64,000 bases of DNA from DAOQVR01 sp035341665. GTDB lineage: Bacteria; Chloroflexota; Anaerolineae; JAAYZQ01. The position numbers and the translations under genes were made by a program. The stretch covers positions 21,275 through 85,274 of the forward strand of contig DAOQVR010000017.1 of the NCBI GenBank assembly GCA_035341665.1. The letters are read 5' to 3'. The notes under the pieces were generated by a model, which did no database searches, had not been told where the DNA came from, and was given only the letters and a program-made list of their open reading frames with translations. Every line of letters starts with the position of its first letter. Position 1 is the stretch's first letter. Positions 22,723 through 32,064 of the stretch are shown in pieces.

Positions 22723-24822
22723 ATGAGCGAGTCACCAAAACATCCCCCTGAGGGCGAGACCCCCCGCGATGCAGCCGTAGCACAGAAGGAGAAGCGCACC
22801 ACGCGCAGGCGCGCGCTCTGGCGTGTGGTCTTGATTGGACTGGCCTTTCTTGCTGCATTTGTGGTCCTCATGATCGCCGCCATCCAGGCCTGGGAGTACT
22901 CCAACAGCGTTGCCTTCTGCACGAATGCTTGTCACGACGTCCACCCCGAAGAGACGGCTGCCTTCAGGGACTCCTACCACGCCGAAATCAAGTGCACGGA
23001 GTGCCACATGGGCCGTGGCGGCACCCTGAGCAGCCTCGTCCTCAAGGCAGGGCACTTCCGGCACCTCCCCGAAGTCATTTTCAAGAAGTACGATCGCCCT
23101 CTCCACTCCGAGTCGATGCGGCCTGCAAGCGAGTCTTGCGAAAAGTGCCACTACCCTCCCGCATTCCACGGAGACCGGGTCCGCCAGGTGAAGAACTTCA
23201 GGGATGACGAGCAGAGCAATGGCGAAGACACCTACCTTATCCTCAAGACCGGCGGCGGGCAGCGCGATCGGGGCCTCGGCTACGGCATCCACTGGCACAT
23301 CGAAAACCCCGTCCAGTACATCGCCCTGGAGGAGGACAAGCAAAAGATCCGGTGGGTGGGGACCACCCTTCCCGATGGCCGCACAGTCGAGTACAACGAT
23401 GTGGCCGATCCAATGACCGGCGCCGAGGTCGCCGCGGCCGAGAAGCGAACCATGGACTGCGTGGACTGCCACAACCGCGTTGGCCATCCCTTCCCAGGCC
23501 CTGAGGACCTCGTCGATGCGGCCCTTGCCGATGGGCGGCTCAGCTCGAGCCTGCCCTTCGTCCGCCGCGAGATGGTCGAGCTCCTCTCGGCCAAGCACTC
23601 CAGCCAGGAGGAAGCACTCGCAGCGGTTGACCAGGCCAAGGCGCAATACACCGCGGAGTTCCCCGACGCTGCGGCCAGGTACCCTGCCGAGATCGATCAG
23701 GCGCAGGCGTTGGCCAAGGAGCTCGTTCTCCGCCTCGTGTTCGAAGAGCCCGGCGTTTCCTGGGAGAACTTTCGCGACAACGGCAAGCACGACGTAGCCG
23801 CCGGCTGCTTCCGCTGCCACGACGGCAAGCACCTAAGCGCCGACGGCGAGTCGATCCGGCTTCACTGCAATATCTGTCACAGCGTGCCCGAGACGGTGGC
23901 CGCCGGCGACCGCGCGCCCCAGGTTCCCTTGTCCTACATCCAGGAGCCCGCTTCGCACCTGGCCACCAGCTTTGTCGCCGATCACCGCTTCCAGGCCAGC
24001 GAGTCCTGCGCAGAGTGCCACGGGCAGGTCCACTTCGGCAGCGACAACTCCAGCTTCTGTGCCAATTCCTCCTGCCACGGGCGGGCTTGGCCCTCCGTGG
24101 ACCTTGACGCCGCCTTCCCGCACCCAATCGCGCTGGAGGGCAGCCACGCCCAGGCGCTCTGCTCCGATTGCCACAAGGGCGAGGCTAAGCCCGAGTTCAA
24201 GTGCTCGAGTTGCCACCAGCCCCCGCAGGCTACGCACTTCGGCGACGATTGCGAGAGCTGCCATACGCCGGCAGGCTTCGACCAGGCCACCGTGACGGGC
24301 TTTCAACACCCCGTTGCCCTGGAAGGCAAGCACGCCGCGCTCGAGTGCGTAGCGTGTCACGCGGAAGGCAAGACGCTGGCCTACGAGTGCTCCGCTTGCC
24401 ACCAGCCTCCGAGCGCAACGCACTTCGGCCCCAACTGCGAGACCTGCCACACCCCGGAAGGCTTCGAAGGAGCCACGCTCGCGCCCGAGCTCCATCCGGT
24501 GCCGCTGGTCGGCGCGCACCAGCGGGCAACCTGCGACGTCTGCCACGCCGAGGGGCAGCGGGTGCCCGAGTACGTCTGCAGCAACTGCCACAGGCCGCCC
24601 GAGGGGCACTTCCCCGAGGCGTGCGACACCTGCCACACGCCGGACGGTTGGCCGCAGTCAGCCTCTGCCCTGACGCAGGCATCGCCCAAAGTCGCGCACC
24701 CGCTGGAGGGCATGGGCGACTGCATGCTCTGCCACGCCGAGGGCAAGCTGAAGCCGGCTCCCTCCAACCATGCGCAGTTCACCATGGAGCAGTGCACCCT
24801 CTGCCACAAGGCTGAGGACTAG
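22723..24822 (+). CDS. Membrane-anchored 19-haem cytochrome, NapC/NirT-like N-terminus with tandem trihaem repeats
   Basis: A 699-residue protein. A basic cytoplasmic start and one membrane helix (about residues 33-58) lead into a NapC/NirT/NrfH-like segment whose first haem site is CTNACH (CX3CH), followed by CTECH and CEKCH. In all there are 17 CxxCH sites plus one CX3CH and one CX4CH (CANSSCH). The C-terminal third holds three tandem units of about 62 residues starting at residues 467, 529 and 591 (HPxxLxGxH ... CxxCH ... CxxCH ... CxxCHTPxGF), and a partial fourth at 660. NapC-type proteins oxidise menaquinol and feed periplasmic reductases; a long haem wire is inferred here. ATG 22723 was chosen for the preceding AAGGAGG. 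Confidence 0.92.
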   Translation: MSESPKHPPEGETPRDAAVAQKEKRTTRRRALWRVVLIGLAFLAAFVVLMIAAIQAWEYSNSVAFCTNACHDVHPEETAAFRDSYHAEIKCTECHMGRGGTLSSLVLKAGHFRHLPEVIFKKYDRPLHSESMRPASESCEKCHYPPAFHGDRVRQVKNFRDDEQSNGEDTYLILKTGGGQRDRGLGYGIHWHIENPVQYIALEEDKQKIRWVGTTLPDGRTVEYNDVADPMTGAEVAAAEKRTMDCVDCHNRVGHPFPGPEDLVDAALADGRLSSSLPFVRREMVELLSAKHSSQEEALAAVDQAKAQYTAEFPDAAARYPAEIDQAQALAKELVLRLVFEEPGVSWENFRDNGKHDVAAGCFRCHDGKHLSADGESIRLHCNICHSVPETVAAGDRAPQVPLSYIQEPASHLATSFVADHRFQASESCAECHGQVHFGSDNSSFCANSSCHGRAWPSVDLDAAFPHPIALEGSHAQALCSDCHKGEAKPEFKCSSCHQPPQATHFGDDCESCHTPAGFDQATVTGFQHPVALEGKHAALECVACHAEGKTLAYECSACHQPPSATHFGPNCETCHTPEGFEGATLAPELHPVPLVGAHQRATCDVCHAEGQRVPEYVCSNCHRPPEGHFPEACDTCHTPDGWPQSASALTQASPKVAHPLEGMGDCMLCHAEGKLKPAPSNHAQFTMEQCTLCHKAED

Positions 24823-24837
24823 CATCATCAACGCCTG

Positions 24838-24864
24838 CCCGGCGCGGTGACCGGCCGCGCCGGG
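24838..24864 (+). terminator. Hairpin after the 19-haem gene
   Basis: CCCGGCGCGG and CCGCGCCGGG form a perfect 10-bp stem with a 7-base loop, 15 bases after the stop codon. No T-run follows. Confidence 0.5.
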
Positions 24865-25013
24865 TAGGTGCTCCCGGTAACCTCCATCGGGCGGGGCCGC
24901 AGCTGCCCCGAGCCAGCACCTTGCCTCTACTTCGCCCCAGCGCGCCTTCTGGAACCGCAGCGCCGGCCATGGCGTCTTGTAGGTGTCAGATGCTCAAGCG
25001 GAGGAGTCGACCC

Positions 25014-27341
25014 ATGAATGCAAGAATCAGGTCCCTGCTCGCGGCCCTCTTTGTCGCGGCCTTGTGCACTACCTTGGCTGCGCCCGCCCTCGCCGATGGA
25101 CTCATCATACCGGTGCCCCCGCCCGGCATGCCGCCCGTAGAAGTGCCCTTCCTCACCGTCAAGTACCACCACGTGACCGTCACCATCGACGGGCAGGTGG
25201 CAACCACCCATGTGGACCAGGTCTTTGTCAACGAGGCATCCTACGAGGTGGAGGGCACCTACATCTTCCCGTTGCCCGAGGAGGCGGCCATCAGCGAGTT
25301 CTCGATGTGGGTCGATGGCCAAGAGCTGAAAGGGCAGGTACTCGAGCGTGACGAGGCACGCCGCATCTACGAGGACATCGTCCGCACCAGGCGCGATCCC
25401 GCCCTGCTCGAATATGTGGGCCGCGATACCTTCCAGGCCAGCATCTTTCCCATCCCTGCCGGCGCTGAGCGGCGCATCGAGCTGGAATACAGCCAGGTCC
25501 TCCCCATCGACAACGGCCTGGTGGAGTACGTCTATCCCCTTAGCACGGAAAAGTTCTCCCCGCGGCCGCTGAGAGATGTCTCTGTCACGGTTGCCATCCG
25601 CAGCCCACAGCCGATCAAGGCCGTCTACAGCCCGAGCCATTCCGTCAGCATCGACCGGCCAGGGGAGAGGGACGCCGTCGTCGGCTACGAGGAGAGCAAC
25701 GTCCGGCCCGAGCGTGACTTCGTGCTCTACTACACTGTCTCGCCCGAGGATGTTGGCCTCAATCTGCTGACCTACAACCCGGAGGGGAGCAGCGACGGCT
25801 TCTTCTTGCTCCTCGCTGCCCCCAAGGTCACGGTAGACACCCGGCAGGTCATTGCCAAGGATGTCATTCTGGTCCTCGACATCTCCGGCTCCATGCGCTC
25901 CGACCAAAAGATCGACCAGGCCAAAGACGCCCTCGGCTTCGTGTTGGACAACCTGAACGAGCACGACCGCTTCAACATCATCGCCTTCTCCACGGCAACC
26001 CAGGCCTATGCGCAGCGCTTGGTGCCGGCCGGGGAGCGTGGCGAGGCACGCGACTTCGTCGATCGCCTCGACGCCAACGGCTCTACCGACATCAACCGCG
26101 CCATGCTGGAAGCAATCGCCATGGTCGACAAGTCCCGGCCCGCCATTCTCATCTTCCTGACGGATGGCCTCCCCACCACCGGCGAAGTCGACGTGGACCG
26201 TATCATCGCCAACGTCGGCCAGGCCGCGCCCGAAAACCTTCGCGTATTTCCCTTTGGTGTTGGGTACGACGTGAACACCACCCTGCTCGACACCATTGCC
26301 GAGAACCAACGGGGGGCAACCGGCTACGTGCGCCCCGAGGAAGCCATCAACGAGGTGGTATCCGCCTTCTATGCCAAGGTCAGCACACCGCTCCTCTCCG
26401 ACCTCTCGCTTGGCTTCGGCGACATCGAGGTCCTCGATGTCTATCCCTATCCCTTGCCCGATCTCTTCGCCGGGACGCAGTTGGTCGTCGTCGGTCGCTA
26501 CCGGGAGGGCGGCGACACCGTGGTGACTCTTTCTGGAGACGTGAACGGCGAGAAGCAGTCCTTCCGCTACGACGGAAGGACCTTCCGCGAGCAGGGCGGG
26601 GAAGACTTCATCTCTCGGCTGTGGGCGACGCGCAAGATCGGCTACCTCCTGCAACAGATCCGCCTGCACGGCGAGGAGAGCGAGGTCGTGGGTGAGATCG
26701 TGGAGCTTTCCGTGCGCTACGGCATCATCACCCCATATACCTCCTTCCTGGTCGAAGAGACCGAAGAGGCTTTGAGCGCTGAGGGGCGTGACCGGATTGC
26801 CTTGGATGTGCAGGAGACGGCTGTGCCGGCTCCCGCCTCTGGCCAGGATGCCGTGGACCGAAGCTCCGCCGAGAAGGCTCTGGCCGGGGCGCAGGCCGCG
26901 CCCGCCGCCCTCCCGCCCGGGGGGCTGGGAGGGGCGTCGGCCGACGAATATGGCAACGCGGTCAGCCCCGTGCGCCACGTAGGAGACAAGACCTTTGTCC
27001 TGCGCGAGGGCGTCTGGACCGATACCACCTTTGATCCCACCAGGATGACCCCGGTCCAGGTCGGCTTCGGCAGCGACGACTACTTTGCCCTGGTGGCTTC
27101 CCGACCCGACTGGGGGCGTTACTTCGCTGTAGGCGACCAAGTGATCGTGCTCTTGGAAGGGACCGCCTATGAAGTGGGTGAGGGCGACGCGCCCCCGGTG
27201 ACTGCGCCGGCGGTGTCTAGCCCGGCTCCGGGCGCCGCCCAGCCGGTGGAGCCGGCGCCTCCTCCGCCCTCCGCCCTCGCCAGGTTCCTCCAGGCCATCC
27301 GCGACTGGCTCGCGAGGGCACGCGGCCTCTTCCAACGCTAG
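25014..27341 (+). CDS. Secreted VIT and von Willebrand factor A domain protein
   Basis: A 775-residue exported protein. The signal peptide ends around ALADG. Residues about 30-160 are a VIT (vault/inter-alpha-trypsin) domain (THVDQVFVNEASYEVEGTYIFPLP; ARRIYEDIV). Residues about 285-460 are a VWA domain with a complete metal-ion site: DISGSM, a Thr in GSTDINRA and TDGLPTTG. The C-terminal part has an Ala/Pro-rich stretch and ends with a basic amphipathic helix rather than a membrane span. Such proteins are thought to mediate surface protein-protein contacts; the partner is unknown. GGAGGAG precedes ATG 25014. It could share a transcript with the cytochromes, but a hairpin intervenes. Confidence 0.9.
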   Translation: MNARIRSLLAALFVAALCTTLAAPALADGLIIPVPPPGMPPVEVPFLTVKYHHVTVTIDGQVATTHVDQVFVNEASYEVEGTYIFPLPEEAAISEFSMWVDGQELKGQVLERDEARRIYEDIVRTRRDPALLEYVGRDTFQASIFPIPAGAERRIELEYSQVLPIDNGLVEYVYPLSTEKFSPRPLRDVSVTVAIRSPQPIKAVYSPSHSVSIDRPGERDAVVGYEESNVRPERDFVLYYTVSPEDVGLNLLTYNPEGSSDGFFLLLAAPKVTVDTRQVIAKDVILVLDISGSMRSDQKIDQAKDALGFVLDNLNEHDRFNIIAFSTATQAYAQRLVPAGERGEARDFVDRLDANGSTDINRAMLEAIAMVDKSRPAILIFLTDGLPTTGEVDVDRIIANVGQAAPENLRVFPFGVGYDVNTTLLDTIAENQRGATGYVRPEEAINEVVSAFYAKVSTPLLSDLSLGFGDIEVLDVYPYPLPDLFAGTQLVVVGRYREGGDTVVTLSGDVNGEKQSFRYDGRTFREQGGEDFISRLWATRKIGYLLQQIRLHGEESEVVGEIVELSVRYGIITPYTSFLVEETEEALSAEGRDRIALDVQETAVPAPASGQDAVDRSSAEKALAGAQAAPAALPPGGLGGASADEYGNAVSPVRHVGDKTFVLREGVWTDTTFDPTRMTPVQVGFGSDDYFALVASRPDWGRYFAVGDQVIVLLEGTAYEVGEGDAPPVTAPAVSSPAPGAAQPVEPAPPPPSALARFLQAIRDWLARARGLFQR

Positions 27342-27357
27342 GTCGGCAACTCGGGCA

Positions 27358-27486
27358 GGGCTGTCCGAAAACCGTCATTCCGAGGGAGCGTAGCGACCGA
27401 GGGTCTCTGATTCCGCCTGGAACGCAGTGAGACCAGGTGCCTCGTCGCGCTCAGCATGGCAGGTCTCGCGCTTTCTGGACAGCCCC
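27358..27486 (+). repeat. Dispersed ~130-bp element with terminal inverted repeats, copy 1
   Basis: Begins GGGCTGTCC and ends GGACAGCCCC. Inside are GTCATTCCGAGGGAGCG and CATGGCAGGTCTCGCG, shared with the copies at 34.9 and 50.4 kb. It fills the gap between the convergent VWA and uvrC genes. No transposase is encoded, so it is MITE- or REP-like. Confidence 0.85.
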
Positions 27487-27492
27487 GCCCGC

Positions 27493-29355
27493 CTACAAGT
27501 GCTCCTTGAGCTGCTCCGCGGCTCTGCGGGTCATGCCCTGCACCGCTGCCAATTCCTCCACACTCGCGGCACGGATCGCCTCCAGCGATCCCATCTGCTT
27601 CAGCAGCGCCGCCCGCCTCCGTGGGCCGATGCCAGGGATTGAGTCGAGCTGTGACGCGACCGTCTTTTGCCCGCGCAGGTGGCGATGGTACGTCACCGCG
27701 AAGCGGTGCGCCTCGTCGCGGATCCGCTGCATGAGGTACAACCCCTCCGACGTTCTGGAGAGCCGCATCGGCTCGGCTCTCTCCGGCAAATAGATCTCCT
27801 CTTCCTGCTTGGCCAATCCCACGGCCGGCACCACCTCGCGCAGGCCGAACTGGTCTAGCACTTCCAGCGCCACGTTGAGCTGGCCCCGGCCCCCGTCCAC
27901 CACGAGCAGGTCTGGCAAGAGGTCCCATGACGACTTCTGGGCCCCCGGCGCCTGTTCACCATGCAGCTCGGGGTCCTTGGCGCGTTGGAACCGGCGCCGA
28001 AGCATCTCCCTCATGCTGCCATAGTCGTCGTTTCCCTCCACGCCCCGGATCTGGAACCGGCGGTAGTCGCTCTTTCGCGGCACCCCCTTCACAAAGACGA
28101 CCATGGACCCCGTCGTAGCACTCCCCTGGATCGTAGAGATGTCGTAGCACTCGATGCGGCTGGGTGGCGAAGAAAGACCCAGCGCCTCCTGCAGTTCTGC
28201 GATTGCGCTGGCCTGCTTTCCTTCGTCCTGCAGCCACTGAGCGCGCAGGTGTCCCAACGTCTCGGCCGCGTTCTCTGCTGCCATCTCCACCAGGCTGCGC
28301 TTGTGGCCGCGCTGAGGAACGCGGATCAAGACCTTGTGGCCGCGCCGGCTGCGCAGCCACTCCTGGATGACCATTGCCTCGTCGATCTCCTGCGGCAGCA
28401 GGATCTCGGGGGGCACGTAGGCAGCCTCCCCATAGAACTGCTTCACGAACGAGGTGACGACCTCTGCGTCGCTCTCGTCGGCCGCCCCGTCCAGCACAAA
28501 GTACTCGCGCCCAATCAGCCGGCCGTTCCGGATAAAGAACACCTGCACGCAGGCGTCTCCGTCCGCGCGGGCAAATGCGATGACGTCCTGGTCGGCCATC
28601 GCCGCCGACACAATCTTCTGCCGCTCGACCACGCGCTGTATCGCGGCCAACTGATCCCGGAAGGCCGCTGCCCGCTCGAACTCCCACCGCTCGGCAGCCG
28701 CTTCCATCCGCGCCTGAAGATCTGCAACCACCCGGTCAGAACGACCGTCCAGGAAGTGGCACAGGCCGTCTATCATCACCCGGTATTCCTCTTTGCTCGC
28801 GGCGCCGGTGCACGGCCCCAGACAGAGGCCAATGTCCAGGTACAGGCAGGCCCTCTCGTCCTGTCCCGTAAGGGTCCGGCTGCACGTATGGTAAGGGAAC
28901 ACGCGCCGAAGTGTGTTCAGTGTCTGCTGCACGGCCCACGAGGCAGTGAACGGCCCGAAATAGCGTGCGCCGTCGCGCTCCATCCGCCGCACCACCTGGA
29001 CGCAGGGATACTCCTCCTGCCAGGTTACCTTGATATAGGGGTAGTGTTTGTCATCCTTGAGGCGGACGTTGAACCGGGGCCGGTGCAGCTTGATCAGGTT
29101 GCTTTCCAGGATCAGGGCTTCCAGCTCCGATGCAGTGACGATAAAGTCCAGATCGGCGATGCTGGCAACCAGCCGGTCTACCTTCCGGCTGTGGGAAGCC
29201 GATACCTGGAAGTACGATCGAACTCGCGCGCGGAGGTTGACCGCCTTGCCGACGTACACCACCGTCCCACCCGCATCTTTCATCACGTAGCAGCCGGGCT
29301 TGGTGGGCAGGGCGTCCAGCTTCTCTTGCAGGTGTTCCAGTGCCTTGCTGGCCAT
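27493..29355 (-). CDS. uvrC: Excinuclease ABC subunit C
   Basis: The dual-incision nuclease of nucleotide excision repair, 620 residues. In order: GIY-YIG domain (GCYVMKDAGGTVVYVGKA, residues 21-38), a UVR motif (about 200-235), the RNase H-like 5' nuclease with IECYDIS, VDGGRGQLN and RDEAHRFAV, and two helix-hairpin-helix motifs at the end (SIPGIGPRRRAALLKQMGS; VQGMTRRAAEQL). Length is normal. No Shine-Dalgarno precedes ATG 29355; instead an extended -10 ends six bases before it. Confidence 0.97.
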   Translation of the reverse strand: MASKALEHLQEKLDALPTKPGCYVMKDAGGTVVYVGKAVNLRARVRSYFQVSASHSRKVDRLVASIADLDFIVTASELEALILESNLIKLHRPRFNVRLKDDKHYPYIKVTWQEEYPCVQVVRRMERDGARYFGPFTASWAVQQTLNTLRRVFPYHTCSRTLTGQDERACLYLDIGLCLGPCTGAASKEEYRVMIDGLCHFLDGRSDRVVADLQARMEAAAERWEFERAAAFRDQLAAIQRVVERQKIVSAAMADQDVIAFARADGDACVQVFFIRNGRLIGREYFVLDGAADESDAEVVTSFVKQFYGEAAYVPPEILLPQEIDEAMVIQEWLRSRRGHKVLIRVPQRGHKRSLVEMAAENAAETLGHLRAQWLQDEGKQASAIAELQEALGLSSPPSRIECYDISTIQGSATTGSMVVFVKGVPRKSDYRRFQIRGVEGNDDYGSMREMLRRRFQRAKDPELHGEQAPGAQKSSWDLLPDLLVVDGGRGQLNVALEVLDQFGLREVVPAVGLAKQEEEIYLPERAEPMRLSRTSEGLYLMQRIRDEAHRFAVTYHRHLRGQKTVASQLDSIPGIGPRRRAALLKQMGSLEAIRAASVEELAAVQGMTRRAAEQLKEHL

Positions 29356-29361
29356 GGGGCC

Positions 29362-29389
29362 ATTCTAGCATATCCACAACCATGCGCAA
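29362..29389 (-). promoter_or_regulatory. uvrC promoter, apparently leaderless
   Basis: Minus strand TTGCGC (29389-29384), 16-base spacer, TAGAAT (29367-29362) preceded by TGC. The hexamer ends six bases before ATG 29355, so transcription should start at the A of the start codon. Confidence 0.6.
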
Positions 29390-29441
29390 GCCGCCCCAAA
29401 CCGGCGCGCTCCACCTCCTCGCCTGCCGGCCCACGTCCACA

Positions 29442-29470
29442 TTGACATCCCCTCCCTTTTCTCCTATACT
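29442..29470 (+). promoter_or_regulatory. Consensus promoter of the hpt-ade operon
   Basis: TTGACA (29442-29447), exactly 17 bases, TATACT (29465-29470): the best sigma-70 match in the window. Transcription should start near 29477, about 40 bases before hpt. Confidence 0.8.
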
Positions 29471-29517
29471 GTCTTCGTTTTGCCGGGTTGTACCATCCAT
29501 CAGTACCAGAGGCGCCG

Positions 29518-30321
29518 ATGACCATGCACGATGACATTGCCGAAGTCCTGGTAGACGAGGAGTCGATCCGTTCCAAGGTCGCCCAGCTCGGCCGCCGCAT
29601 CTCCGACGATTACCGCGGGGAGAGCCTCTTGCTTGTCGGCCTCCTGCGCGGAGCCGTCGTTTTCCTTTCGGACCTGATGCGAGCCATCGACATCCCCGTC
29701 CAGCTCGATTTCATCGGCATCTCAAGCTACGGCGCCCGCACGGACAGTGGGGCAGTCCGGCTGGAGATGGACCTGGAAACCGACATCGCCGGCTGCCACG
29801 TCCTGATCGTGGAGGACATTGTCGACACCGGCAAGACGCTCTCCTACCTGATCCAGACCCTGAAGGCTCGCGACCCCGCCAGCCTTCGGATCTGTGCCCT
29901 GCTCGACAAGCCCGATCGGCGCCTGGTTCCTATCGCCGTGGACTATGTCGGGTTCGAGATTCCCGACAAATTCGTCGTTGGCTACGGCCTAGACTTCGCG
30001 GAGGGCTACCGAAACCTGCCTTTCGTTGGCGTGCTCAAAGAGCATCTCTACAAAGAGGTACTCGCCCGCGGTGAGATCCTGCGCAGCTTCAACGCCTACC
30101 TCGGACACCACACCTCGCTTCCCCAGCTCTCCCTCTGGGCGACGGGCGCGCTGGCGAAGGGCGGCCTGGCGCCTCGGGATGAGGCCCTCCTGCGCGACCT
30201 CGTCGCGCGCGCCTCGGAGCCCAGCCGTGCCCACGGCCTGACGCTCGAGGATTGCAGCGAGTTCCTGGGCCGGCTTGGGCAGGAGTTGCGGGTCAGCAGT
30301 GCGCCGCTGCACAAGCGATAG
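29518..30321 (+). CDS. hpt: Hypoxanthine phosphoribosyltransferase with C-terminal extension
   Basis: Salvages hypoxanthine or guanine with PRPP. The first 180 or so of 267 residues are a standard HPRT: LLLVGLLRGAVVFLSDL, SSYGARTDSG and the PRPP loop IVEDIVDTGKT, then LDKPDRR, VGFEIPDKFVVGYGLDFAEGYRNLP. About 85 further residues (from VLARGEI) are not part of the normal enzyme and look like a small helical domain (ALAKGGLAPRDEALLRDL). ATG 29518 or ATG 29524 could be the start. ade follows after 35 bases, so the operon seems devoted to purine salvage. Confidence 0.94.
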   Translation: MTMHDDIAEVLVDEESIRSKVAQLGRRISDDYRGESLLLVGLLRGAVVFLSDLMRAIDIPVQLDFIGISSYGARTDSGAVRLEMDLETDIAGCHVLIVEDIVDTGKTLSYLIQTLKARDPASLRICALLDKPDRRLVPIAVDYVGFEIPDKFVVGYGLDFAEGYRNLPFVGVLKEHLYKEVLARGEILRSFNAYLGHHTSLPQLSLWATGALAKGGLAPRDEALLRDLVARASEPSRAHGLTLEDCSEFLGRLGQELRVSSAPLHKR

Positions 30322-30356
30322 CCGCCGGCCTGCGCCGGCCAGGTAAGGGGTGAGCC

Positions 30357-32060
30357 ATGACGCTAGCCAACACCATCGCAGCTGCCAGGGGGGAGCATCC
30401 GGTGGACCTCCTCTTGGCCAACGCCCGCCTGGTCAATGTCCTCTCCGGTGAGGTCCATCCGGCCGATGTCGCCATACATGCCGGCCGCGTGGTCGGCTTC
30501 GGGCCGTACCGGGCTCGCCAAGTCGTCGACCTCGGCGGCCGCTACCTCTGCCCCGGCTTCATCGATGCCCATGTCCACCTCGAGAGCTCCATGGTCCAGC
30601 CGGCTGAGTTCGCCCGCGCCGTCATGCCCCACGGCACCACCTCCGTAGTCTGCGATCCCCACGAAATCGCCAACGTCTTGGGCGTAGATGGTGTGCTCTA
30701 CATCCTCAAGGCCAGCCGCCGTCTCTACCTCAGTGTCTATGTGATGGCGCCATCCTGCGTTCCTGCGACCGCTATGGAGACGTCCGGTGCCGAGGTGACC
30801 GCCTCCAACATCGCGAGGCTGCTCCGCTCGCGCCGCGTCCTTGGCCTTGCCGAGGTGATGAACTACCCTGGCGTCCTATACCGCGTGCCCGAGGTGCTGG
30901 CCAAGCTCGGCGCCGCCGCGGGTCGCCCCGTGGATGGCCATGCGCCCGGCCTGTCAGGCCGGGACCTCAACGCTTACGTGGCTGCCGGCATCCGCTCGGA
31001 CCACGAGTGCACCGGCCTGGAGGAGGCGCGTGAAAAGCTGCGCCTCGGCATGCACATCTTTGCCCGGGAGGGGACAACCGCACGGAACCTGGAGGCGCTC
31101 CTCCCGCTGGTCACGCCGGCCAACGCCCGCTACTGCCACTTCTGCACCGATGACCGCCATCCAGACACCCTGCTCGCCGAAGGCCACATCGACGACCTCG
31201 TGCGCAAGGCAATCGCCTGGGGACTCGATCCGCTCTTCGCGGTCCAGATGGCCACCCTGAACACTGCGCGCTACTTTGGCCTGCGCACCAAGGGTGCCGT
31301 GGCGCCTGGCTACGACGCTGACCTGCTCGTCCTCGACGACCTTGAGTCGGTTCGCGTGGCTCAGGTCTACGCCGCGGGACAGCGAGTAGCGGAGGACGGC
31401 TATTATCTTCCGGTCGCCGCCGGATCGAGGCCGCCCCTCCGGCAGAGCATTCATGTAGACGCCCAGGCTGTCAGCTTTGCCATCCCGGCTGGCGAAGGCC
31501 CGGCCCGGGTCATCGGAGTGATCCCCGGCCAGATTGTCACCGAGCACCTGCGCATCCAGCCCAGCGCCCGGGACGGGCTGGTCGTAGCGGACCCCGAACG
31601 CGACATTCTCAAGATGGCCGTCGTCGAGCGTCACCAGGGCACCGGCAACGTCGGCCTTGGCTTGGTCAAGGGCGTGGGCCTCCGGCGCGGGGCGATAGCA
31701 TCCAGCGTCGCCCACGACTCACACAACCTCATCGTCATCGGTGCCAGTGATGCCGACATGCGCGCTGCCATCGCCGCCGTCGCCCGCATGGGGGGCGGCC
31801 AGGTCGCGGTCGCAGACGGCCAGCTCCATGCAGCCTGCCCACTCCCCATTGCCGGCCTGATATCCGATCGCCCCCTCGAAGAGGTGAGCTCACAGGGCGC
31901 GGCGCTGACCCAGGCCGCGCACGATCTCGGCTGCACGTTGCCTGACCCACTCATGACCATGTCGTTCCTGGCCCTGCCTGTCATTCCCGCCCTCAAGCTG
32001 ACTGACCGCGGGCTTGTCGACGTCGCCCGGTTCGACTTTGTTCCTCTCTTTGGCGGGTGA
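30357..32060 (+). CDS. ade: Adenine deaminase
   Basis: Converts adenine to hypoxanthine, the substrate of the preceding HPRT. The 567-residue product matches the bacterial Ade family of the amidohydrolase superfamily: HVHLESSMV, CDPHEIANVLG, VMAPSCVPAT, EVMNYPGV, GHAPGLSG, SDHECT and CTDDRHPDTL, followed by the C-terminal GLVKGVGLRRGAIASSVAHDSHN domain. AAGGGG precedes ATG 30357. The lipoprotein gene begins four bases after its stop. Confidence 0.96.
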   Translation: MTLANTIAAARGEHPVDLLLANARLVNVLSGEVHPADVAIHAGRVVGFGPYRARQVVDLGGRYLCPGFIDAHVHLESSMVQPAEFARAVMPHGTTSVVCDPHEIANVLGVDGVLYILKASRRLYLSVYVMAPSCVPATAMETSGAEVTASNIARLLRSRRVLGLAEVMNYPGVLYRVPEVLAKLGAAAGRPVDGHAPGLSGRDLNAYVAAGIRSDHECTGLEEAREKLRLGMHIFAREGTTARNLEALLPLVTPANARYCHFCTDDRHPDTLLAEGHIDDLVRKAIAWGLDPLFAVQMATLNTARYFGLRTKGAVAPGYDADLLVLDDLESVRVAQVYAAGQRVAEDGYYLPVAAGSRPPLRQSIHVDAQAVSFAIPAGEGPARVIGVIPGQIVTEHLRIQPSARDGLVVADPERDILKMAVVERHQGTGNVGLGLVKGVGLRRGAIASSVAHDSHNLIVIGASDADMRAAIAAVARMGGGQVAVADGQLHAACPLPIAGLISDRPLEEVSSQGAALTQAAHDLGCTLPDPLMTMSFLALPVIPALKLTDRGLVDVARFDFVPLFGG

Positions 32061-32064
32061 TCCG

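Noticed and set aside
17918..24822. Nitrite reductase (NrfA) or octahaem reductase operon
   Set aside because: No CxxCK site or catalytic-haem arrangement typical of NrfA or octahaem nitrite/hydroxylamine reductases was found.
24927..27335. An 802-residue open frame on the minus strand
   Set aside because: It is exactly antisense to the VIT/VWA gene, with no family features; high GC keeps the opposite strand free of stops.
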